DNA of 64,000 nucleotides from PALSA-607 sp036501485 (GTDB lineage Bacteria > Actinomycetota > Actinomycetes > Acidothermales > Acidothermaceae): NCBI GenBank assembly GCA_036501485.1, contig DASYAG010000123.1:37439-101438 (forward strand). Direction: 5' to 3'. Each line of letters begins with the position of its first letter. The first letter of the stretch is position 1. The notes under the pieces are model-generated. The model worked only from the letters and a program-made list of their open reading frames with translations, had not been told where the DNA came from and searched no databases. Below, in pieces: positions 42,369-50,008 of the stretch. Both the position numbers and the translations under genes were made by a program.

Positions 42369-42771
42369 ATTGCAAGTGGCTCCCCGCCCGTCGCCTCCGA
42401 CCGAAGCCAGCTGCGCACCTTTCCCAGTTGCCCGAGAGCGGCGGATCACTTCTTGCGAGACCAAACGTTAGGGGAGAATCCCCTTACTGGGAAGCGAATT
42501 CCGCGAGAATCTTTGGCAACTATGGCACCAGTTGTCAACGTCAGTCACACCCGTCTCGGCCGCCTCTAGCTCTGGCCAACTTCGCATCCCGGGTGGTTGT
42601 TGGCGCGGGTGTTTTGGGCGATTTCGGCGACCACCCGGATGTGAAGTTGGAGTTGTTGGATGCTTCGCACGCCGCAGCGTTGCTGCCACAGCCGATTCAG
42701 GTGCACCCAGGGATGTGACGGCTGGTAACCGGCCCGGCTCCGGCGCGGAGGAAACTGTCGGAGCGACCACG
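42369..42771. other. Gene-poor stretch with possible decayed coding sequence
   Basis: No gene is recognised between the coaE stem-loop and the uvrB promoter. A plus-strand frame of 96 codons (42428-42718) has a protein-like end (VLGDFGDHPDVKLELLDASHAAALL) but an unconvincing start and no ribosome-binding site. It may be the remnant of a lost gene. Confidence 0.3.
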
Positions 42772-42777
42772 TACCTT
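42772..42777 (+). promoter_or_regulatory. -10-like box (TACCTT) 7 nt before uvrB
   Basis: TAnnnT lies 7 nt before the GTG at 42785, supporting that start and a leaderless mRNA. I found no LexA-type palindrome here. Confidence 0.4.
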
Positions 42778-42784
42778 GGTCTGC

Positions 42785-44893
42785 GTGAGACCAGTTACCG
42801 ATCTTGTGCGCAGCGTGTCACCGCTGCAGGTTGTCAGTGACTTCACTCCGTCCGGCGACCAGCCGACCGCGATCGCCGATCTCGAGGCGCGGATCAAGCG
42901 CGGCGACCGAGACGCAGTACTGCTCGGCGCCACTGGCACCGGTAAGTCGGCGACGACCGCGTGGCTGGTCGAGCGGCTCCAGCGGCCCACCCTGGTGATG
43001 GCTCCGAACAAGACTCTGGCCGCCCAGCTGGCCAACGAGTTGCGCGAGATGCTGCCGAACAACGCGGTCGAGTACTTCGTGAGCTACTACGACTACTACC
43101 AGCCCGAGGCCTACATCCCGCAGACCGATACCTACATTGAGAAAGACTCGTCGATTAACGATGAGGTCGAGCGGTTGCGGCACTCGGCCACAAACAGCCT
43201 GCTCACGCGTCGCGACGTCGTCGTGGTGGCGAGCGTTTCATGTATCTACGGCCTCGGCACCCCTCAGGAGTACGTCGACCGCATGGTGCGGCTCAAGGTC
43301 GGCCAGGAGATCGAGCGCGACAAGCTGCTCCGCAAGCTGGTCGAGATTCAGTACACGCGCAACGACGTGGCGTTCACTCGCGGCACCTTCCGGGTGCGTG
43401 GCGACACGATCGAGATCATTCCGCAGTACGAAGAGCTTGCCGTGCGCATCGAGATGTTCGGCGACACGATCGAGAGGCTCTCGACGCTGCATCCGTTGAC
43501 GGGCGAGTTGGTCACGGAAGACAAAGAGTTGTACGTCTTTCCGGCATCGCATTACGTCGCAGGCCCTGAGCGGATGGAACGCGCGATTGCAGGTATCGAG
43601 GCGGAACTCGAACAACGCCTTGCCGAGCTGGAAAAGCAAGGCAAGTTGCTCGAGTCACAACGCCTGCGCATGCGAACGACGTACGACCTCGAGATGATGC
43701 GGCAAGTCGGCAGTTGCTCAGGAATCGAGAACTACAGCCGCCACATCGACGGTCGCGCTGCTGGCACGGCGCCGAACACGCTGCTCGACTACTTCCCCGA
43801 AGACTTTTTGCTTGTCATCGACGAATCGCATGTCACCGTGCCGCAAATCGGCGGCATGTATGAGGGCGACATGTCGCGCAAGCGCAACCTCGTCGAGCAT
43901 GGGTTCAGGCTCCCAAGCGCGATGGACAACCGACCCCTTCGTTGGGAGGAGTTCGTCGATCGCATCGGTCAGACGGTCTACCTCTCGGCCACCCCAGGGC
44001 CGTACGAGTTAGGCCGCGTGCAGGGCGACGTCGTCGAGCAGGTCATCAGGCCGACTGGTCTGATCGACCCCGAGATCGTGGTGAAGCCAAGCAAGGGACA
44101 GATCGACGACTTGGTGCACGAGATCCGGTTGCGCGCCGAGCGCAATGAGCGCGTGCTCGTCACCACGCTGACGAAGAAGATGTCCGAAGACCTCACCGAT
44201 TACTTGCTCGAACTCGGAATTCGCGTGCGCTACCTGCACAGCGAGGTCGACACACTTCGGCGCGTTGAGTTACTGCGTGAGCTCCGACTGGGTGAGTTCG
44301 ATGTGCTTGTCGGTATCAACCTTCTGCGCGAAGGTCTCGACTTGCCCGAAGTGTCGCTGGTGTCGATCCTCGATGCCGACAAGGAAGGCTTCCTTCGCTC
44401 GGGAACGTCGTTGATCCAGACGATCGGTCGAGCGGCGCGCAACGTGTCGGGTCAGGTGCACATGTACGCCGACACGATCACCCCGTCGATGGCGCACGCA
44501 ATCGACGAGACCAATCGGCGTCGCGCAAAGCAGGTCGCTTACAACCTCGAGCGGGGGATCGACCCGCAGCCGTTGCGCAAGAAGATTGCCGACATCCTCG
44601 ACTCGATCGTGCGCGAAGACGTCGATACTCAGGCCTTGATCGGCGGCGGCGGCCGGCAGATGAGCCGAGGCAAGGCGCCTGTGCCTGGGCTGTCTTCTCG
44701 TGGTGCCGGTGCGCACGCGCGCGAGCTCGCCGGGATGCCGCGCGAGGAGCTGAGCGAGCTCATCAGCCAGCTCACCGAGCAGATGCACACGGCGGCCACA
44801 GAGCTGCACTTCGAGCTGGCCGCACGGCTGCGCGACGAGATTCACGAGCTCAAGAAGGAACTGCGGGGCATGGAGGCGGCCGGCGTCCGCTGA
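42785..44893 (+). CDS. uvrB: Excinuclease ABC subunit B
   Basis: UvrB is the damage-verifying helicase of nucleotide excision repair. It has 702 residues from the GTG giving VRPVTDLVRSVSPL, the usual actinobacterial N terminus; a TTG three codons earlier is less likely. Motifs are Walker A GATGTGKSATTAWL, the beta-hairpin YYDYYQPEAYIPQTDTYIE, Walker B/DEAD-like LLVIDESHVT, RLPSAMDNRPL, LVGINLLREGLDLPEV and QTIGRAARN. The C-terminal UVR motif (ELHFELAARLRDEIHELKKELRG) contacts UvrA and UvrC, both encoded about 9-12 kb downstream. Confidence 0.98.
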   Translation: MRPVTDLVRSVSPLQVVSDFTPSGDQPTAIADLEARIKRGDRDAVLLGATGTGKSATTAWLVERLQRPTLVMAPNKTLAAQLANELREMLPNNAVEYFVSYYDYYQPEAYIPQTDTYIEKDSSINDEVERLRHSATNSLLTRRDVVVVASVSCIYGLGTPQEYVDRMVRLKVGQEIERDKLLRKLVEIQYTRNDVAFTRGTFRVRGDTIEIIPQYEELAVRIEMFGDTIERLSTLHPLTGELVTEDKELYVFPASHYVAGPERMERAIAGIEAELEQRLAELEKQGKLLESQRLRMRTTYDLEMMRQVGSCSGIENYSRHIDGRAAGTAPNTLLDYFPEDFLLVIDESHVTVPQIGGMYEGDMSRKRNLVEHGFRLPSAMDNRPLRWEEFVDRIGQTVYLSATPGPYELGRVQGDVVEQVIRPTGLIDPEIVVKPSKGQIDDLVHEIRLRAERNERVLVTTLTKKMSEDLTDYLLELGIRVRYLHSEVDTLRRVELLRELRLGEFDVLVGINLLREGLDLPEVSLVSILDADKEGFLRSGTSLIQTIGRAARNVSGQVHMYADTITPSMAHAIDETNRRRAKQVAYNLERGIDPQPLRKKIADILDSIVREDVDTQALIGGGGRQMSRGKAPVPGLSSRGAGAHARELAGMPREELSELISQLTEQMHTAATELHFELAARLRDEIHELKKELRGMEAAGVR

Positions 44894-45030
44894 CCGGCAC
44901 ATCGTCTCGATCGGTCGGCTGTCATTCGTGGTGGCTGCGGCAACAAATCCTGTCGGAATCGGCGTTCCGTCGATATCGTCGGCTCTCCAGGTGCCCACAG
45001 CTTGCTCAACGGTCTCGTTAGGAGCGTCGG

Positions 45031-45267
45031 ATGAGTTCCGACCGCGGTCGCAGGAGCATCACAGGTCGCGCGGTGAAGTATCTCTTTGTGGCGGCTATTG
45101 CTGCCGCAGCGACGAAGGCCAGCAGCCACCCCACCCCTCGGAAGGCCGCCACGAAAGCAGTCGAACTCGGTCGCGCCTGGTCGAACCAGCAACTGAATCG
45201 GGCGCTGCGGGCCCCGGTCATCAAGTCCCAGGGTGAGCGCTGGCGCGCGATGCATCCGGACGCATAG
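45031..45267 (+). CDS. Small protein (78 aa) with RAWS...APVI-SQ-ERW motif
   Basis: This is an unrecognised 78-residue protein. GGAG ends 6 nt before the ATG. It has a short basic N terminus, a hydrophobic/Ala-rich helix (VKYLFVAAIAAAATKA, ~15-30), a basic linker and a C-terminal motif at 48-71. The motif contains RAWS, NRAL, APVIKSQ and ERW and ends in MHPDA. The motif matches the 39-residue ORF at 6435-6554 at about 15 of 24 positions. A single membrane-type helix with the motif on one side suggests a membrane-anchored adaptor, but this is inference. A YciI-like gene follows 8 nt downstream. Confidence 0.7.
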   Translation: MSSDRGRRSITGRAVKYLFVAAIAAAATKASSHPTPRKAATKAVELGRAWSNQQLNRALRAPVIKSQGERWRAMHPDA

Positions 45268-45275
45268 GGCTTGCC

Positions 45276-45551
45276 GTGAAGTACGTCCTCATTTACGAAT
45301 CGCCCGAAGACCTCGATCTGGAGGATCTCCGCGCGCACTTTCCCGCGCACCGAGCCCGGTGGGCCGCGTTCCAGGAGCAGGGCACCCTCTTGTTGATCGG
45401 CCCGTATGCGAACCGCGAGGGGGCGCTCGCGGTGTTCACGACGCGCGGAGCTGCTGAGGAGTTCGCGGCAACCGATCCGTTCGTGCTCAACGATCTGGTC
45501 GCGAAGTGGGAGATACGAGCCTGGAATGAGGCGTTGCTCGAACCGCTCTAA
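45276..45551 (+). CDS. YciI-family protein
   Basis: This 91-residue ferredoxin-like (dimeric alpha-beta barrel) protein has MKYVLIYESPEDLDLEDLRAHFPAHRARW, then EQGTLLLIGPYANREGALAVF and AAEEFAATDPFVLNDLVAKWEIRAWNEAL. These match YciI-type layout: the N-terminal His after the first helix and the ATDPFV segment. The biochemical role is unknown; related proteins act on small hydrolysable or oxidised compounds. The start is GTG. It is close behind the 78-residue gene and probably co-transcribed. Confidence 0.85.
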   Translation: MKYVLIYESPEDLDLEDLRAHFPAHRARWAAFQEQGTLLLIGPYANREGALAVFTTRGAAEEFAATDPFVLNDLVAKWEIRAWNEALLEPL

Positions 45552-45568
45552 GCCTGCTAGCGGGCCGC

Positions 45569-45781
45569 CTATTTGGGCCGGGGAGTTTTTGGCGGTATGA
45601 CCATGCTGTAGGTCCCGTCGATCACCCGCGCGTCAGCGTTTCGATCGCGCACCGAGGTCGAGATCTTCGACGAGCCGCGCACGACATGACCCTTTCGGCG
45701 TGACCTGCGATCCATCGATCGCAGCAGCAGGCCGACTCCGAGCACACCGGCCACGATGATGACCCACACCCACACGACCAT
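45569..45781 (-). CDS. Small single-pass membrane protein (70 aa)
   Basis: This minus-strand gene has an excellent ribosome-binding site, GGAGG, 5 nt before its ATG. The protein starts with a hydrophobic helix (MVVWVWVIIVAGVLGVGLLL) followed by a basic segment RSMDRRSRRKGHVVRG and a hydrophilic tail ending IPPKTPRPK. The positive-inside rule places the C-terminal part in the cytoplasm. No family is recognised. It is divergent from the 76-residue membrane protein and convergent with the YciI gene. Confidence 0.72.
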   Translation of the reverse strand: MVVWVWVIIVAGVLGVGLLLRSMDRRSRRKGHVVRGSSKISTSVRDRNADARVIDGTYSMVIPPKTPRPK

Positions 45782-45803
45782 CGCTACCTCCGGCGTATGT
45801 GCG

Positions 45804-45809
45804 TAACCT
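45804..45809 (+). promoter_or_regulatory. -10-like box (TAACCT) 6 nt before a small membrane protein gene
   Basis: TAnnnT lies 6 nt before the GTG at 45816, in the 34-bp gap between two divergent small genes. Confidence 0.45.
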
Positions 45810-45815
45810 ATCCCC

Positions 45816-46046
45816 GTGGCGATGCCAGAACGGCGAACTCCCCAGTGGTACCGGTTTGGTGGCGCGATCTGGGCTTTGGTTGCGTTGTTCTACTGGATAG
45901 CCGCCGTCGTGCAGCCGAAGGCCTTGCACCTGACCCTGGCCGTCCTGTTCACCGGTGTTGCCGTCGTTTACTTCATCGGCGCCAAAGAGTTCGCTCGCCG
46001 CGCTACCGCAAGGCTTGCCAGCCGTTGGCAGCTACCCGACAAGTAA
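45816..46046 (+). CDS. Small two-helix membrane protein (76 aa)
   Basis: The protein has two hydrophobic helices (FGGAIWALVALFYWIAAVV and LHLTLAVLFTGVAVVYFIGA) and a basic C terminus (KEFARRATARLASRWQLPDK). The GTG start is supported by a TAnnnT box 6 nt upstream. No family is recognised. A decayed copy of the 3' end of the MBL gene begins 22 bp downstream. Confidence 0.6.
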   Translation: MAMPERRTPQWYRFGGAIWALVALFYWIAAVVQPKALHLTLAVLFTGVAVVYFIGAKEFARRATARLASRWQLPDK

Positions 46047-46068
46047 GCACGGCAAGGCGAGGTGCCGT

Positions 46069-46218
46069 CTACCAGCCGCGCTCGCGCCACTCGGGTACGT
46101 GCGGGCGCTGCGCGTGGTATCGCCCCGGTGTCCCGGATACACCGAGGTAGCGTCAGGGAAGACACCGAACGCTCACGCCTCGACGTCGTCCATCAAGGAC
46201 GTGAAGTCGCTCACGTTC
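46069..46218 (-). pseudogene. Decayed fragment of an MBL-fold hydrolase gene 3' end
   Basis: This 150-bp segment aligns, in the same orientation, to the last ~160 bp of the intact MBL gene at 50419-51084. It is about 84% identical over the best ~60 bp (46156-46218). The minus-strand translation still shows NVSDFTSLMDDVEA, matching NVADFTSLMDDLET of the intact protein. A deletion of several bases then shifts the frame before the equivalent of YPGHGGDTTLG, although a stop codon (TAG) remains at the homologous place. Similarity ends abruptly at 46218. It is either an old partial duplication or the displaced gene end left by an insertion. Confidence 0.8.
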
Positions 46219-46528
46219 AAGTGCGCGGCGACATGGCCGACGCCACCGCGCTCGAGCGGCACAACGCGTGGCACACCGAACAGGGCGCCGCCGGCCCCGG
46301 AGGTGTTCCACAGCTCGAGCGGGCACTCATACGAGTTGCGCGCTGGGCAACTGATGCGGGTCGGCGCACCGCCGCGGAACTTCCCGGCGGATCTGTAGCA
46401 GTACATCGACCAGCCGCCGGGGACGATCGCCACTGACGAGCATGGTCGGCCGATCATCGACGACCACGGCGCACTGGTTGCGCGGCCGGTGAGCTGACCG
46501 CTCCGGCGCATGGTTAGCGCTGACGGCG
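46219..46528. other. Frame-broken, coding-like DNA without an intact gene
   Basis: The plus strand has coding-like stretches in two different frames, one with RHNAWHTEQGAAGPGGVPQLE and one ending DDHGALVARPVS before a stop at ~46498. They are broken by stops and shifts. No family is recognised; it is consistent with a decayed gene. Confidence 0.3.
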
Positions 46529-47049
46529 TCACGTGCAGCACGGTGCTTTACGTGTGACCCGGTTGGGCTCGTGTGGATGTTGGCGGCCGTCAGCCGGCCG
46601 ACGTGGGTGAGTAGATGTTGTTCGGCGTGGTGCGCAAGTTCGTGAGCTTGCCCGACGGAGGTCAGGGTTCACGTCGATGTCGGCTTCGGCGCGCAGGATG
46701 TGTCCGATCCAGCGGACCCATAGGTCGCGGATCGCCCCGACGGCATCGACGGTGTTGATCGCTGCAGTGGCTTGGTCGACTAGCGCGGGATCGACGGCGT
46801 CCATCAGTCGGGCTGCAACTTGACGGACGGCCGAGCGCAGCACCCAACGATTCCGACGTTGCCACCCTCGCTGCGGTAGCCGGGTGCCGGCCAACCGTCG
46901 CGAGTCAGCACCTTTCCAAGCTTCGCTTCGCCGGCCTCGTCGAAGGCACCCGTGACGGTCGACGCGTCGTGTACCGGCTGCGCGGAGCACACGTCCGCAA
47001 TCTGCTGAGCGAGGCGCTGTTTCATGCGGATCATCAGGTCAGTGGACAC
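46529..47049 (-). pseudogene. Probable frameshifted remnant of an unknown gene
   Basis: On the minus strand a protein-like frame starts at an ATG-type start at 47049 (MKQRLAQQIADVCSAQPVHDA ... KVLTRDGWPAPGYRSEGGN). It then stops making sense near 46860. In the neighbouring frame the sequence continues plausibly (NRWVLRSAVRQVAARLMDAVDPALVDQATAAINTVDAVGAIRDLWVRWIGHILRAE). Joining the two would give one helical protein, so a single frameshift is likely. I do not recognise the family. It lies inside the accessory segment beside other broken sequences. Confidence 0.35.
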
Positions 47050-47447
47050 CCATCCACAACTGAACCTGACGCTGGCGTGCGAGAGGTTTCGCGAACCGCC
47101 ACCCCGCCTGGGACGACCCGCTAGTGCAGATCAGCCTTGAGGAGTGGCGAGCGCATCGTTGAGTGATGTCGGCGAGGGTGCGCGCGCGGTGATAAGAGAG
47201 TGAGCATCGCCGGCGCTAGCGTGTCAGGATTTGGCGAGGCAGGGCACAGTCTCGTCCTAGCTGGGGCCATCGCTCCTTGGCTAATCCGGGAGGGCGTGGG
47301 AGCCGGACACGAAGTCCAGCGGTGGCCGTAAACGCACGTTTCGGGACTATCGTCATTTGTGGCGGCTCGAAGGAGCTGCTGGCCCCTGGACCTCGGGTCA
47401 CCAAACTCTGCCGCGACGTGGGTCGTAGGCGATCTTGGGTGGCCGAT
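47050..47447. other. Intergenic stretch, nothing recognised
   Basis: About 400 bp with open frames on both strands, none with a family motif, a ribosome-binding site or consistent coding character. Confidence 0.4.
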
Positions 47448-47753
47448 ATGAGCGGCGATGTGGAGAACAGCCAAGCGGCGCGAGACGCCGAGCGCGCGGC
47501 CGGCGATCTGGCGAGGGCGTTGAGGGCCGGTGCACCAGGCGCTGAGTTAGCGGAACTCGCGGCGGTAAAGGTGAGAGCCGATGAGCGGCTCGATGCGCTG
47601 CGACATCGCATCGAGCCGGTGCCGCAGCAACGGCACTACAAGCGGCGTCGCGCAACCTTGCGAACCCAGCCGAACGCCGAAGAGTCGCCCGACCTGACGG
47701 GGGAGACAGGCCGGGCGACTGAGCACGACGGTAACCGGAAGTCGGCGCAGTGA
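47448..47753 (+). CDS. Hypothetical hydrophilic protein (101 aa)
   Basis: From the ATG at 47448 the frame gives a 101-residue, charged, mostly helical protein (MSGDVENSQAARDAERAAGDLARALRAGAPGAELAELAAVKVRADERL ...) with a basic patch HYKRRRATLR and a polar tail. The N-terminal ~60 residues could form a coiled coil. There is no good ribosome-binding site, and the frame is open 57 codons further upstream, so the start is uncertain. No family is recognised; it could be non-coding. Confidence 0.4.
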   Translation: MSGDVENSQAARDAERAAGDLARALRAGAPGAELAELAAVKVRADERLDALRHRIEPVPQQRHYKRRRATLRTQPNAEESPDLTGETGRATEHDGNRKSAQ

Positions 47754-47808
47754 ACGGGTAAGCCACCCGACGGCGCCGGAGTCTCCCTTCAGCGTGACCA
47801 ATCACGAA

Positions 47809-48090
47809 TCACGCCGGGCGCCATTCCTGCAGGTATCCGTCGCGGTCGGCGTACGGGGCGGCGAGCAATCTGAGGATGACCTCAGCCGCTTCGGGAAAGG
47901 AAGCACGGGGGCCTTCAGCGCTCGGGGACCCCGATGCGTCCGAGAGCCAACCCTGGCATTGCACGACGATGCGACGACGGTCCCCACTCCATCCATCATT
48001 GAAGGCGCGCCCCACCAGAGCGCCGACATCGTCGTCGTGATCGATCTGCTCGAGCAGCCATGCGATCAGCTCGGTCACGTGGAACAGCAT
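47809..48090 (-). CDS. DUF6221-like protein
   Basis: The minus strand encodes about 93 residues starting MLFHVTELIAWLLEQIDHDDD, or four residues later at GTG 48078. The N-terminal VTELIAWLLEQIDHDDD and the C-terminal RLLAAPYADRDGYLQEWRP resemble the two ends of DUF6221, a Streptomyces family of unknown function (typical ends: a T-D-L-V-x-F-L-R-x-R-L-D-E-D helix and L-L-x-x-P-Y-A-D-H-P-x-Y-x-x-x-W). The middle part, including VVQCQGWL, is shorter than usual. DUF6221 genes are common in accessory regions of actinomycetes. Assignment is from memory of the family pattern. Confidence 0.6.
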   Translation of the reverse strand: MLFHVTELIAWLLEQIDHDDDVGALVGRAFNDGWSGDRRRIVVQCQGWLSDASGSPSAEGPRASFPEAAEVILRLLAAPYADRDGYLQEWRPA

Positions 48091-48333
48091 GGCCCAACTA
48101 CGTTCCGCCGTCTGCGACGTCGCGGGACGTCCACTTAGCCAGGCGTTCGCGGCCGGTAACCGTGCGGTACGTTGAGGCTCTGCGATCGCGCAAGCGGTGA
48201 GCCGGCGTCGGGAAACGGCGCGGGTCCGGTGTCGTCCTTGACACACCACAGGCCACACCCCTTCGGGTGGGGTACGACCCGCACCCGCGCTGATCAGGCG
48301 GAGCCTGGTGTGTGCCTAAGTTCCGAGGCCCCG

Positions 48334-49041
48334 ATGAATGACCTGCCGTCGCATGCGTTGGCTGAGCTTGGCCGCATCGATTTGCGCGAGCATGACATTG
48401 CCGCCGTGCTGGGACGCATCGCGGAGGTCGCCAAGCGCACAATCCCCGGCACCGCCGAAGCATCCGTGACCCTTATTGAGGCCGGCGAAGCCAGAACAGC
48501 GGCCTACACCGGCAACATCGCCCTGGCGCTGGATGAACGCCAGTACGAGGAAGAGCACGGGCCTTGCCTGGATGCCGCGGTCGGCTCCGCCCAGGTCACC
48601 GTGACCGACATGGCCACCGATGACCGCTGGAAGAAGTTCGCCGAGGCCGCGGTCGCGGCAGGCGTCCACTCGTCATTGTCGATGGGCATCCCGATCCAAG
48701 ATGCGGTCGTCGGCGCGCTGAACATGTACGGCACCACCCCCGCAGCCTTCAACGATGACTCGATCGAGTTGGCGCGCACGTTCGCCGGATACGCCGCGAT
48801 CGCGTTGGCTAACGCCCACCTGTACACAAGCAGTGCCGCGCTAGCCCAGCAGATGCGGCACGCGATGGAATCCCGGTCGGTCATCGACCAGGCCATCGGG
48901 GTCACCATGGTTCAAGAACGTTGCAACGCCACGCAGGCCTTCGATCTGCTCGTCCGGTTATCGCAAGCCAGCAACCGCAAGCTACGCGAGGTCGCGCAAA
49001 TGATGATCGACGCCAAAACAGCTGAAGCCGAGCACGGCTAA
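48334..49041 (+). CDS. GAF-ANTAR regulator
   Basis: This is a 235-residue soluble regulator. The GAF-like sensory domain (~20-165) includes ASVTLIEAGEARTAAYTGNIAL, DERQYEEEHGPCLDAAVGSAQVTVTDMATDDRWKKF and SLSMGIPIQDAVVGALNMYG. The ANTAR RNA-binding domain (~170-228) includes MRHAMESRSVIDQAIGVTMVQERCNATQAFDLLVRLSQASNRKLREVAQMMI. This layout is common in actinomycetes and is thought to antiterminate transcription in response to a ligand or redox signal sensed by GAF. The ATG has GAGG 5-6 nt upstream. A terminator-like structure follows. It is the second ANTAR protein of the window. Confidence 0.93.
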   Translation: MNDLPSHALAELGRIDLREHDIAAVLGRIAEVAKRTIPGTAEASVTLIEAGEARTAAYTGNIALALDERQYEEEHGPCLDAAVGSAQVTVTDMATDDRWKKFAEAAVAAGVHSSLSMGIPIQDAVVGALNMYGTTPAAFNDDSIELARTFAGYAAIALANAHLYTSSAALAQQMRHAMESRSVIDQAIGVTMVQERCNATQAFDLLVRLSQASNRKLREVAQMMIDAKTAEAEHG

Positions 49042-49063
49042 CCCACTGGGCTAACGCCAACTG

Positions 49064-49115
49064 TTCGCGGCAAGTCGCGGGCACACTAGGAGCAGCGCCC
49101 GGGACTTGTCGCGAA
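49064..49115 (+). terminator. Large nested hairpin after the GAF-ANTAR gene
   Basis: The 13-bp arms TTCGCGGCAAGTC (49064-49076) and GACTTGTCGCGAA (49103-49115) pair with one G-U. Inside them CGGGC/GCCCG (49078-49082, 49097-49101) extends the stem. It lies 22 nt after the gene stop. Confidence 0.7.
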
Positions 49116-49303
49116 CGGTGGCGGGCGTAGGCGGGTCGGTTGAAAACACAGCCGGCCCGTCGTTATGCGATCTGCGCGCTGGCCTTGGAAAGCTGCGTGG
49201 CACCGGGATAGAGTCTTCTTTGGGTTCGGCCAAAAGCCCTCAACGCGTGTCACGCGGGGAGGACGCGGCGCACGCTCCTTCTTGTCGACCGAGGAGCCCC
49301 GCA

Positions 49304-49573
49304 ATGACCCAAACTGTCCGTGGCGATACCGACCCAGCCGCCAGTGAACCGTTTCGCCAATGGCAATACGCAGCCGCCGCACTGAAAGCTGCCGAGGCCC
49401 GCGGTGCGTCGCACGCCGAGATCGTCCAGTTGTCCGCTGCGGTGATCCGCACCCGCAACGCGCTGACGCTGGACCGGGTGTACGCCGGCTGGGAAGCACC
49501 CGACGACATCCTCAAACACCTGACCGCCGACGAGCAGCTGCTCCACGAGAACGACGACACGGCCCGGGCCTAA
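49304..49573 (+). CDS. Hypothetical protein (89 aa)
   Basis: The gene has GAGGAG about 8 nt before its ATG. The 89-residue product is acidic and helical (SEPFRQWQYAAAALKAAEARGASHAEIVQLSAAVIRTRNALTLDRV, then WEAPDDILKHLTADEQLLHEND). It has no cysteines, no signal peptide and no TM segment. It could be a small coiled-coil partner protein. No family is recognised. It lies between the GAF-ANTAR gene and the orphan sigma region 2 gene. Confidence 0.65.
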   Translation: MTQTVRGDTDPAASEPFRQWQYAAAALKAAEARGASHAEIVQLSAAVIRTRNALTLDRVYAGWEAPDDILKHLTADEQLLHENDDTARA

Positions 49574-49626
49574 GACGTATTTGGTAGTCGCGACGCGGGC
49601 ACTCGCCCTCCCGGAAGCCACGTCGC

Positions 49627-49884
49627 CTACACGGGGGTGCGCGCCTCCAGTGCCCGGCGATAGGTGAGAGACAAGAGCGAGTTGGCCGCCGACCTGCCCT
49701 CACCGAACGTGGCACGCGCATGCCAAGCAGCCACGAACACCTCCCGAACCACCTCGCTGGCGACTTCGGGTTCTTCGAGGATTCCGAGCGCTACCCGGTA
49801 GCACAGCGCGCCGTACATGTCGTACAGCCGCCCGACATCGTCGCTCGTGCTGATTTTGTTGCCGTCCGTCGTGTGCCTCAGCAA
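49627..49884 (-). CDS. Sigma-70 region 2-like protein lacking region 4
   Basis: The minus-strand product has a short polar lead followed by VGRLYDMYGALCYRVALGILEEPEVASEVVREVFVAAWHARATF. This closely follows the sigma region 2 pattern of ECF factors (region 2.1-2.2 and the -10-binding helix). It then runs GEGRSAANSLLSLTYRRALEARTPV and stops. There is no region 4, so it cannot act as a complete ECF sigma factor. The start is a TTG at 49884, chosen because AAGGAGG lies about 9 nt upstream; 85 residues. A longer TTG-started frame from 49947 is possible. It may be a truncated remnant or a stand-alone region 2 protein. Confidence 0.68.
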   Translation of the reverse strand: MLRHTTDGNKISTSDDVGRLYDMYGALCYRVALGILEEPEVASEVVREVFVAAWHARATFGEGRSAANSLLSLTYRRALEARTPV

Positions 49885-50008
49885 GCTAGTCCCCCTCCTT
49901 AGAAGCACACGAGTGCGGTCTTGCCGCGCTGCGGACCTGAACCTCAACCCCGTTGTCTGCGATCAAGCCATCAGCTGAGCCGATCGCGATGAGGACTGAG
50001 CCGTACCC

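Noticed and set aside
42321..42784. SOS box upstream of uvrB
   Set aside because: No palindromic LexA-type site was found by eye; a computed motif scan would be needed to exclude a weak one.
47794..48138. 114-codon plus-strand frame opposite the DUF6221-like gene
   Set aside because: The opposite strand has family-like N- and C-terminal motifs, while this frame has none.
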